From the NCBI GenBank assembly GCA_003476595.1, contig DMTU01000269.1, positions 1 to 6,057 on the forward strand: a stretch of DNA of 6,057 nt. Direction: 5' to 3'. Positions within the stretch are counted from its first letter, which is position 1, and each line of letters opens with the position of its first letter. Shown one piece after another: positions 1 to 4,755 of this stretch. The position numbers and the translations under genes were made by a program. The notes below the pieces were generated by a model. That model did no database searches and was not told where the DNA came from. It saw nothing but the letters and a program-made list of their open reading frames with translations. Origin of the DNA: Acidimicrobiaceae bacterium. GTDB taxonomy: Bacteria; Actinomycetota; Acidimicrobiia; Acidimicrobiales; Salinilacustritrichaceae.

Positions 1-1
1 G

Positions 2-274
2 ACCGCACTGCTCGGCCACCAAGGACTGCGCCCGACTTCGGCCGGCGGGCACATCGCCGTCGTCGAGGCCATGAACGCTCAGTTCCCCGGCGTCGAGGGT
101 CTCAAGTCGATCGACCGGCTCCGCCGGCGGCGAAACCAGGCCGAGTACCCCGACCCTCGCGACTACGACCCCGTCACGAATGACGAAGTCGATGACGCCA
201 TCGCCGCGGCATCCGCCTGCGTGAACGCCGCCGAGAAGCTCCTCGACGTTCCCCAGCTCGGCCTGTTTCGCTGA
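2..274 (+). CDS. HEPN-like domain protein, C-terminal part (5' end outside window)
   Basis: The frame is open from the left edge and ends at TGA 272-274, so the N-terminus is missing; about 90 residues are visible. An ATG at 71 is internal and probably not the start. The stretch RLRRRRNQAEYPD contains an R-N-x-A-x-Y pattern like that of many HEPN-superfamily proteins, where the R(N)x4-6H/Y motif is associated with RNase activity or nucleotide binding. It is followed by an alpha-helical tail rich in Ala and Asp (DDAIAAASACVNAAEKLL), also usual for HEPN proteins. HEPN proteins often act as toxins or defence effectors, commonly paired with a nucleotidyltransferase or a regulator; a partner would lie left of the window and cannot be seen. 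It converges on the TIR gene with a gap of 36 bp. The family call rests on one motif and the helical context, so the exact subfamily is unknown. Confidence 0.6.
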   Translation, partial: TALLGHQGLRPTSAGGHIAVVEAMNAQFPGVEGLKSIDRLRRRRNQAEYPDPRDYDPVTNDEVDDAIAAASACVNAAEKLLDVPQLGLFR

Positions 275-310
275 CCGCGCAGAGCGGCCTACACCAACCG
301 AGAACGATGG

Positions 311-427
311 TCAGCCCGCCTTGGCCACCGCCGCGATCTCATCAGCGATCTCGGCCAGCGTCATCACCGCCGTGTTCAGGACCTTGAGGTCCGCAAGCGT
401 CGGACTCGCTGCGAGAACATCGTCCTC
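311..427 (-). pseudogene. Displaced C-terminal tail of the TIR gene (other frame)
   Basis: In the minus frame starting at 427 the sequence reads (E)DDVLAASPTLADLKVLN, then TAVMTLAEIADEIAAVAKAG, and stops at TGA 313-311. This is a regular amphipathic helical tail that fits the end of TIR proteins of this type far better than the Arg/Ser-rich end read in the upstream frame. Adding one base near 425-430, for example making ACGAGG into ACGGAGG, would join L-T to E-D-D and give a continuous 274-residue protein. No slippery heptamer is visible, so programmed frameshifting is unlikely. A one-base deletion or an assembly indel is the simpler reading. Confidence 0.7.
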
Positions 428-1134
428 GTCAGGCGGTGCCAGATCGGGAGGATCACCTTCGCCCCGCTGGCCCGCTGCTTCGCCACCAGTCCGTCGAGCT
501 CAGCCTGCGGCCACTCCTTACGAAAGAAGTCGGGCGAGAGGATGATCACTCCGAATCTCGAACCCGCCAGCCCTCGATCGATGCTGCGACGAAGGCTGTC
601 CCCGACGGTCAACGTGAAGTCGTCGTACCAAACCTCGACGTCGCGGTCGATGAGCAGGTCCGCGAGCGGGCGGGCGACGGCCTGCTTGTCCTCCGACGCG
701 TGTGAGATGAAGACGTCGTGTGCTAGCGGCGTACTCGGTGCAGCCGGCGCGCTGAAGAGTTCACCGTGGGATGGGCGGAACTGACGCTCGGCTGCACTCG
801 CCCGAGTCTGCAGAGTCTTGATCGCTCGCTTCTGCTCTTCGTCCCGCTTCTTTCCAAGCCTCGCTTCGGCTGTATGGAGTGACTTCTGCTTTGCGGCCAG
901 CTTCTTCTCGAGTTCAGCGCGCCGCTTCTCTGCGGCGACGGCCGACTTCACCTGTCGGTCGGCTTCTTTGGACCGGCTTGAAGCCGAGGACGCTGTCGAT
1001 GCCTTGGAGGCCCGCTCGCGGTTGCTCGCCTCCTTCTCCCGCGAAGTCGCGACCTTGGCCGATTCCCCGGCGATCTTCTGCTGAAGCCCTTGGATCTCTT
1101 TCCTCAGTCGGTCGACCTCGCTCTGGGAGCTCAT
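376..1134 (-). CDS. Coiled-coil TIR-domain protein, C-terminus frameshifted
   Basis: This is a putative NAD+-consuming defence effector. Residues 1-115 are highly charged (K/R/E/A/S) and form a predicted coiled coil that could oligomerise. Residues 139-232 are a TIR domain: HDVFISHASEDK (strand A and the loop after it), VEVWYDDFTLTVGDSL (typical bacterial TIR segment), FGVIILSPDFF, then WPQAELDGL, in which E212 matches the catalytic glutamate of NADase TIRs. TIR proteins of this kind hydrolyse NAD+ on phage infection in several known systems; activity here is inferred. ATG 1134 is the only usable start, with GGGAG 6 nt upstream and an in-frame stop at 1216-1218. After T236 the frame runs into 16 unconserved-looking, Arg/Ser-rich residues; a better tail continues in the -1 frame to a stop at 311-313. 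Restored, the protein would be about 274 aa. It lies downstream of a small gene and would be coupled to it by an ATGA overlap. Confidence 0.85.
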   Translation of the reverse strand: MSSQSEVDRLRKEIQGLQQKIAGESAKVATSREKEASNRERASKASTASSASSRSKEADRQVKSAVAAEKRRAELEKKLAAKQKSLHTAEARLGKKRDEEQKRAIKTLQTRASAAERQFRPSHGELFSAPAAPSTPLAHDVFISHASEDKQAVARPLADLLIDRDVEVWYDDFTLTVGDSLRRSIDRGLAGSRFGVIILSPDFFRKEWPQAELDGLVAKQRASGAKVILPIWHRLTRTMFSQRVRRLRTSRS

Positions 1135-1247
1135 CGAGCGCTCCCAGCGATGGCGCTCCTGGTTCCGGTGGGGACCCGCGTCGTCATCGCTCGCTCCATC
1201 ACCGTAGAGATCCCCTCAGGTAGCAGGGACTGCATGATCAGCCCGTC
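1131..1247 (-). pseudogene. Out-of-frame continuation of the small operon protein
   Basis: From about 1247 the minus frame one base away from the upstream gene reads DGLIMQSLLPEGISTVMERA, then MTTRVPTGTRSAIAGSAR, ending at TGA 1133-1131. Third positions of these 38 codons are about 79% G/C and first positions about 60%, a normal coding profile here. The stop overlaps the ATG of the TIR gene at 1134 (ATGA), the classic arrangement for coupled operon genes. One extra base in the CGCCCGAC run near 1247-1251 would fuse it to the upstream reading as R-L-R-P-D-G-L. Alternatively it could be a separate short gene starting at the ATG at 1199, which has GAGGGG upstream. Confidence 0.6.
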
Positions 1248-1474
1248 GGGCGAAGCCGCTCGTGCTTGATCTGCATGTCCAGCTCATTGATCGGTAGGTA
1301 CTCGTCCCGGCCATGGCGTGCAAGCGTTCGGTAGTGCCGGTACATCCGGTTGGACACAGCAGCATGGCCTTCGCTGGCCAGTTCCTCGTTGAGGCGGACC
1401 AGGGACGGCGGGCCTCCAGGTCGACTGAAGATCTCCCATCCGGCGATGGCGTCGGTGTTCTTGGCGTTCGGCAT
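1238..1474 (-). CDS. Small protein of unknown function, first gene of the TIR operon (likely frameshifted)
   Basis: I do not recognise a named family. The 78 residues read include GWEIFSRPGGPPSL, then RMYRHYRTLARHGRDEYLPI followed by NELDM, with conserved-looking Trp, Tyr, His and Pro residues suggesting a real folded domain. ATG 1474 is chosen over GTG/ATG-type starts at 1495 because AAAGGAGG lies 4 nt upstream of it. The gene stops at TGA 1240-1238, just after ERLRPTG. One base earlier, another frame stays open for 38 more codons with good coding bias and ends inside the ATG of the TIR gene, so the intact protein was probably about 114 aa. Position first in the operon suggests a partner of the TIR effector, such as a sensor, adaptor or inhibitor; this is inference only. 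Its promoter lies in the divergent region 1499-1531. Confidence 0.7.
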   Translation of the reverse strand: MPNAKNTDAIAGWEIFSRPGGPPSLVRLNEELASEGHAAVSNRMYRHYRTLARHGRDEYLPINELDMQIKHERLRPTG

Positions 1475-1478
1475 AGCG

Positions 1479-1486
1479 CCTCCTTT
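1479..1486 (-). promoter_or_regulatory. Shine-Dalgarno site fixing the start of the small operon gene
   Basis: On the minus strand this reads AAAGGAGG, nearly a full anti-16S match, 4 nt before ATG 1474. It decides the start in favour of the eighth codon of the longest open frame. Confidence 0.8.
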
Positions 1487-1498
1487 CAGGCCCATCGA

Positions 1499-1531
1499 AC
1501 GGTAAGCGGCCGTGCTTGCGAAGTGGTGGAT
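1499..1531 (-). promoter_or_regulatory. Promoter for the small protein-TIR operon
   Basis: On the minus strand a box ATCCACCACTTCGC (1531-1518) is followed after 13 nt by the hexamer TACCGT (1504-1499), which fits the TANNNT -10 consensus. Taking ACCACT inside the box as the -35 gives a spacer of 17 nt. Transcription would begin near 1492, leaving a leader of about 18 nt that contains the ribosome site. The same box and spacing recur in the divergent promoter at 1615-1647, which supports both calls. The -35 does not resemble TTGACA, so the box may be an activator or repressor site or suit an alternative sigma factor. Confidence 0.55.
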
Positions 1532-1544
1532 GGTGCACGTCTAG

Positions 1545-1564
1545 TGATCGGTTTCTGATCGGTT
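1545..1564. repeat. Tandem direct repeat tgatcggtt, 11-bp period
   Basis: tgatcggtt occurs at 1545-1553 and again at 1556-1564. The period of 11 bp is about one helical turn, so both copies face the same side of the DNA, as expected for paired half-sites of a regulator. It lies between the two divergent promoters, closer to the TIR operon promoter. Ribbon-helix-helix proteins often bind such tandem half-sites; the divergent RHH gene is the obvious candidate. Confidence 0.5.
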
Positions 1565-1603
1565 GCCGCTAGCAGAATCCCCGGGACGGTTCGTCGCGGG
1601 TTT

Positions 1604-1634
1604 GCGCGCGCGATATCCACCACTTCGCGCGCGC
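1604..1634. repeat. Perfect 10-bp inverted repeat over the regulator promoter
   Basis: gcgcgcgcga (1604-1613) is an exact inverted match of tcgcgcgcgc (1625-1634), with 11 nt between them. The spacer plus right arm contain the shared 14-bp promoter box. It covers the -35 region of the RHH gene and could be an operator for autorepression. Alternating GC in GC-rich DNA can give such symmetry by chance, so function is uncertain. Confidence 0.45.
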
Positions 1635-1654
1635 CTTCTCGTACGCTGCTCGCA
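1615..1654 (+). promoter_or_regulatory. Promoter for the RHH regulator, likely leaderless
   Basis: The box ATCCACCACTTCGC (1615-1628) is followed after 13 nt by TACGCT (1642-1647), a TANNNT-type -10. ACCACT in the box lies 17 nt before it. Six bases after the -10 comes ATG 1654, so transcription could begin at the start codon itself; no Shine-Dalgarno sequence is visible, in keeping with a leaderless mRNA, which is common in Actinobacteria. Box and spacing match the divergent TIR operon promoter exactly. Confidence 0.55.
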
Positions 1655-1851
1655 TGGCTCGACCAAAGGTGCACCACGAGGAACGCGTCACCACCGCCTT
1701 CAGGCTTCCCAAGGAGCTGCACGCGAAGCTGACCGACGCGGCCGCTGAACGCGACCTGTCCGCCAACTTTCTCGCCGTCAAGGCGTTGGAGGAGTTCCTC
1801 GAAAACCTCGTGCCCGCTGAGGAGCTCCGGCTTACGCGGAGCGCGTCCTGA
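1654..1851 (+). CDS. Ribbon-helix-helix (Arc/CopG-like) DNA-binding protein
   Basis: A 65-residue protein with the form of an RHH repressor or antitoxin. Residues 11-18 (RVTTAFRL) fit the DNA-contacting beta strand, followed by PKELHAKLTDAAAERDLS (helix A and turn) and NFLAVKALEEFLENL (helix B). RHH proteins dimerise and insert the paired strands into the major groove. No toxin gene follows in the same direction, so a regulator role is more likely than a classic toxin-antitoxin pair, although the divergent TIR operon could be its target. ATG 1654 lacks a ribosome site but fits a leaderless transcript from TACGCT. A divergent arrangement with the TIR operon and shared promoter boxes suggest joint control. 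Coding-like sequence continues in the same frame after the stop at 1849-1851. Confidence 0.8.
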   Translation: MARPKVHHEERVTTAFRLPKELHAKLTDAAAERDLSANFLAVKALEEFLENLVPAEELRLTRSAS

Positions 1852-1940
1852 TCAGCTCCGGCGAATGAACGGCCGGTTTCGCAGATCATCGACACGCTGT
1901 CCGAAGCGGACTGGGTGCTCATCTCTGAGCGTGTCTCGGC
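1852..1940 (+). other. Coding-like tract after the RHH stop, no clear start
   Basis: In the same frame as the RHH gene, directly after its TGA, the sequence reads NERPVSQIIDTLSEADWVL, then ISERVSAQSA. The composition of its codons (about 75% G/C at third positions) and the Trp/Asp/Glu-rich helical look suggest real protein. There is no good start codon: an ATG at 1865 is one base out of frame. It runs into the 3' end of the opposing gene at 1941. It may be the remnant of a second small gene, possibly a partner of the RHH protein, damaged by an indel. No convincing terminator is seen here; short hairpins at 1899-1911 and near 1925-1945 lack a T run. Confidence 0.3.
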
Positions 1941-2699
1941 TCAGTCAGCGTTCAGGCTCTCACCGACAGCCAACGCTACGTCCCACCGATTCGTCGACCG
2001 AGCCCACAGGAGAATGTCGTGCAGGCGGAGGCGCGTCGGCGTGGATGCCACCGTGCCAGAGACCGCCTCGCCGATCACGTCTTCGAGTTCGCTCCACGCA
2101 TCGGCCGTCGAGGTCAGATCTCGATGAACGGTTGCCCACGCAGACCCACCTGTGCGGAGGTACGGAATCGTCTCGTTGTCGATGAGGGGAAATACCGACG
2201 GACGCTTGTGGTGGAGGATCTTGTGTGCGCGGGCCACCTCGACTCCGGGCACCCCCATCAAGATCGTCCATGCTCTCCAGAGCGGCCACTCCTCCGCACC
2301 TTCGTCAACCGGAGACGCAGACACCTGGTCGACGCTCAAGGTCCAGAACTTCACTCCCGACTCGTCGAGACGAGTGATCTGCTCACCGATCTCGCCGGCC
2401 ACGGCAAGCACCCCGGCGATGTCACGGGCCCGCATCTGCGCATTCAGTCCATCGGCCACGAGAATGTCGATCGGCCCGATGTCGGGGGTCGCCGACGCGT
2501 CGATCCCGTCGTAAGTAGTGAACGCGAATGCGCCGACGGACAGGTCGCCGACGTCATCACCGACGCCCGACGTCGGTGCGACCCACCTGGTCGTCTCACT
2601 ACCGAGGCAGTACCCCCGGAGCACGGTGATCGCCGTCTCGAGCGGGACGGGATCTCCTGCGACGTTGACGTAGCGCTCACCTGACATCTCTGACATCAC
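1941..2699 (-). CDS. DUF6308-like protein
   Basis: A 252-residue protein of unknown biochemical role. Its layout resembles actinobacterial DUF6308 proteins: an N-terminal part with FAFTTYDGIDA (59-69) and a GPIDILVADGL segment (75-85), a helical middle (RDIAGVLAVAGEIGEQI), then GVPGVEVARAHKILHHKRP with SVFPLIDNETIPYL after it (149-181). The last block has a helix-hairpin-helix flavour (G-V-x-x-A-x-A-x-K-I-L) followed by the LIDN motif and may bind nucleic acid, but that is inference. The frame opens at GTG 2699 with ATG at 2696 and 2687; a weak GAGCGAG lies upstream and I cannot choose firmly among these. Only 24 bp separate it from the divergent + frame at 2724. It converges on the RHH gene. 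No transmembrane segment or signal peptide is visible. Confidence 0.7.
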   Translation of the reverse strand: MMSEMSGERYVNVAGDPVPLETAITVLRGYCLGSETTRWVAPTSGVGDDVGDLSVGAFAFTTYDGIDASATPDIGPIDILVADGLNAQMRARDIAGVLAVAGEIGEQITRLDESGVKFWTLSVDQVSASPVDEGAEEWPLWRAWTILMGVPGVEVARAHKILHHKRPSVFPLIDNETIPYLRTGGSAWATVHRDLTSTADAWSELEDVIGEAVSGTVASTPTRLRLHDILLWARSTNRWDVALAVGESLNAD

Positions 2700-2723
2700 T
2701 CGCTCGTTCGGGCGGACATAGCC

Positions 2724-2879
2724 ATGGTCTCAAACATCATCCCGCCCGCCGAGCAGTTCGTCAGGCTCTACGCGTTGAATCCGGTCGAGGCCCTGGTGCA
2801 CGCCGACGCCCGCCGGCGGACCCGACGCCTCATTGCGTTGGACGACCGACTCGACATGATCGTTCGCTTCGGCCAGTAG
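2724..2879 (+). CDS. Short + strand coding segment, possible N-terminus of the split nuclease gene
   Basis: From ATG 2724 the frame reads MVSNIIPPAEQFVRLYALNP, then VEALVHADARRRTRRLIALD and DRLDMIVRFGQ, and stops at TAG 2877-2879 (51 aa). Third positions are about 88% G/C and first positions about 69%, the usual profile of a real gene here, whereas the opposing minus frame shows the reverse. It is in exactly the same frame as the nuclease gene downstream, with TAG the only stop between them. It could be a complete tiny protein or the original start of the nuclease, cut off by the antisense-coding segment that follows. Upstream GGGCGG is a weak ribosome site. I do not recognise the sequence. 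Confidence 0.45.
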   Translation: MVSNIIPPAEQFVRLYALNPVEALVHADARRRTRRLIALDDRLDMIVRFGQ

Positions 2880-3263
2880 ACGGAGCGCCGAATCGGGATC
2901 CTCCTCGGCCAAGGCCTGGAACCCAGCCGGGGTGAGCTTCACCAGTTCGACGAGGAGGCCGGCCATCTGCTGGATGACCTCGTCGGCCGGCGTGGCTCGC
3001 TGCGCCAGTCGGACGTCGCGCAGGGCGCGCCGGCGGATCTCGAGCTGCTCGTCGAACTCTGGCCGGGTCACCCCGCCCAGTGGCCAGTACACCGCCTTGT
3101 GGGTGGCGTCCTCGTCGACCTCGGAGGCGAGCAGCCCGCGGATCCGGTCGACGAAGGCGTTCCATCCCGAGAACCCGGGCTCGTCGAACGAATCCTCGAC
3201 AGGTTCAGCCTCGACTTCGACCCGGCGCTCGACGCCACACGTGCCGTCGTTGATTTCCTGCAC
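2730..3263 (-). CDS. Minus-strand hypothetical protein, core 2880-3165 convincing, ends doubtful
   Basis: The minus frame is open for 177 codons from GTG 3263. Only the middle behaves as coding DNA: over 2880-3150 its wobble positions are about 90% G/C, first positions about 77% and second about 45%, and the peptide (GWNAFVDRIRGLLASEVDED, AVYWPLGGVTRPEFDEQLEI, RRRALRDVRLAQRATPADEV, LLVELVKLTPAGFQALAEED) looks folded and helical. At both ends the profile flips to favour the + strand. No minus start codon exists near 3165, and only GTG 3263, deep in the nuclease 5' region, is available. Either it is a real overlapping gene with unusual ends, or a piece of coding DNA that has been inverted or inserted. 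No known family recognised. Confidence 0.45.
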   Translation of the reverse strand: MQEINDGTCGVERRVEVEAEPVEDSFDEPGFSGWNAFVDRIRGLLASEVDEDATHKAVYWPLGGVTRPEFDEQLEIRRRALRDVRLAQRATPADEVIQQMAGLLVELVKLTPAGFQALAEEDPDSALRLLAEANDHVESVVQRNEASGPPAGVGVHQGLDRIQRVEPDELLGGRDDV

Positions 3264-4754
3264 GCGCGCAACCCGCTCGGCGAAATCGGACTCTTGCGAT
3301 CAGAGGGCCAATACGTCCTCATCAGCGGGCCGATCGGAGCAGACTCGTTCCGCACCACGGTCGAAGCAGCCCTCACCAACACACCGGTCTGGGACCGCTA
3401 CGACAGGACCCGCCGCCGGGTCAGCGAGAGTCTCGCTGTTACAGCACTTGAGCGCGCCCTCGACAGCGCCGCCTTCGTCTCAAGTTTCGAGTATTTCGCT
3501 CCTCGTGCCGGGACCGAGACGGTGGCACTCGGCAGCGAATGCGGCGAGCCGAACGAAGTAGGCGACCTCGTCGAAGCGGACGCTCTGTTCCTTGTGGAGG
3601 ATGTCGCGATCTGCCTCGAGGTGAAAGGACGAAGCGTCGCCCGCGCTGCTCGACGAGGAGATGTCACGCGGCTGAAGACCGAGATCAAGAAGATCCTCGG
3701 CCACGGCGCTGACCAAGCTCGGCGGCTCGAATCTCTGATCCAGGAGAACGGTGGCGTATGGCGAGCTGACCGAACCTGGCTCGACCTCAGCCAGGTCCGC
3801 GAGACCCACACCGTCGTCGCCGGCCTCGACTACTTCGGCCCGCTCGGCGTGTCGCTCGGCGATCTCGATTCCAGTGGGCTCTTGGGCCACGGGCCGCTCC
3901 CGTGGATCGCCTCGCTCCACGACCTCGAAGTCATCAGCCGCGTCGTCGATCGACCCGCCGAGTTCCTCTTGTACCTACGCCGAAGGACGAACTCCGGCGT
4001 CGCCAAGCACTACAGGGGATCCGACGAGCTCGATCTCTTCATGCTGTTCATGGACGGCGGCCTCTTCGTCGAAGATGATCCAGACGAGATCCACCACCGG
4101 TACCCCCGAACCCCACCGCCGACCCGGACGGCACGGACACGTTTCGAGCGGGAGGCTCGACCCACGTTCGTCGGCACTCACACCGACCCAGTCGATGCCT
4201 GGATGTATTGGATCGAGGGGAGCAACCCCGACGAGACAGAGAAGCCAGTCTTCAACGTCGACCCGTCGGCCGCAGCGCTGGTCGACTTCCTCGCGGCCGG
4301 CAAGAAGCCCGGCTGGCTACGCGTCGGCGCCGACCTCCTCGCTCTCAGCGGCCCAACGCAACGCAAGCTGGCGGCCAACGTCGAACGAATCGTCCAGCGG
4401 ACGGAACAGGATCTGAACCCGCACACGCTGACCCAGGGCTTCGCGAGCACACACGGGTACCTCACGTTCTTCGCCCGCACGATGCCCCCGGCGGCCGACC
4501 GGGACGTCGAAGCAAGCCTGCTGTACACCTACATGCTCACGAAGAAGCACCAGGTGGGTTCCGACCGGAGCTTCGGTCTCCTCCTCAACCCCCGTGGCCG
4601 CATCGAGGCCACGATGTACATGAACCACCCATCGGGCGACGACGAGGCTCTCGACGAACTCGGTCGGGCCATCGGCCTCAAGCGCACGTGGAAGAAGCCC
4701 AAGCGACCACCAGCCCTGTCCAAGAAGAAGCGGAAGCGTCGTCGCCGACGGTGA
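3099..4754 (+). CDS. Large protein with PD-(D/E)XK nuclease core, N-terminus unresolved
   Basis: Counting from GTG 3099 (551 aa), residues 153-180 contain EVGDLVEADALFLVEDVAIC followed by LEVKGRS. D161 and E174-V-K176 fit the metal-binding triad of PD-(D/E)XK nucleases, as in Mrr-, NERD- or restriction-type enzymes. A helix before it (LERALDSA, 117-124) and a helix after it with QARRLESLI (205-213) also fit the fold. The remaining ~330 residues match no domain I know; the last 30 are extremely basic (KKKRKRRRRR), suggesting nucleic-acid contact. A standalone defence nuclease is a reasonable guess, unproven. Residues before about 28 lie opposite the minus-strand coding tract and look like antisense noise; convincing coding begins at about GLVERILDRFSLDFDP (from ~3178), where no good start exists. 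The true N-terminus may be the segment at 2724. The stop is 1 bp from the convergent integrase stop. Confidence 0.75.
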   Translation: MGGVLVDLGGEQPADPVDEGVPSREPGLVERILDRFSLDFDPALDATRAVVDFLHARNPLGEIGLLRSEGQYVLISGPIGADSFRTTVEAALTNTPVWDRYDRTRRRVSESLAVTALERALDSAAFVSSFEYFAPRAGTETVALGSECGEPNEVGDLVEADALFLVEDVAICLEVKGRSVARAARRGDVTRLKTEIKKILGHGADQARRLESLIQENGGVWRADRTWLDLSQVRETHTVVAGLDYFGPLGVSLGDLDSSGLLGHGPLPWIASLHDLEVISRVVDRPAEFLLYLRRRTNSGVAKHYRGSDELDLFMLFMDGGLFVEDDPDEIHHRYPRTPPPTRTARTRFEREARPTFVGTHTDPVDAWMYWIEGSNPDETEKPVFNVDPSAAALVDFLAAGKKPGWLRVGADLLALSGPTQRKLAANVERIVQRTEQDLNPHTLTQGFASTHGYLTFFARTMPPAADRDVEASLLYTYMLTKKHQVGSDRSFGLLLNPRGRIEATMYMNHPSGDDEALDELGRAIGLKRTWKKPKRPPALSKKKRKRRRRR

Positions 4755-4755
4755 C

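Noticed and set aside
420..440. Programmed -1 ribosomal frameshift in the TIR gene
   Set aside because: No X-XXY-YYZ slippery site or nearby stem-loop is visible; a simple indel explains the frame change.
1891..1945. Bidirectional terminator between the convergent RHH and DUF6308-like genes
   Set aside because: The hairpins seen have only 5-6 bp stems and no T run on either strand.
2019..2684. + strand frame of 221 codons opposite the DUF6308-like gene
   Set aside because: Arg/Asp/Gly-rich antisense peptide; the minus frame has motifs and better codon bias.
2860..3191. Short inverted repeat tcgttcg (2860-2866) / cgaacga (3185-3191) as ends of an invertible segment
   Set aside because: Only 7 bp, and inversion between these exact points would not put the middle peptide in frame with the left segment; chance is a sufficient explanation.
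3751..4416. + strand frame of 221 codons inside the nuclease gene
   Set aside because: Ser/Arg/Thr/Pro-rich low-complexity peptide, an out-of-frame reading of the nuclease gene.
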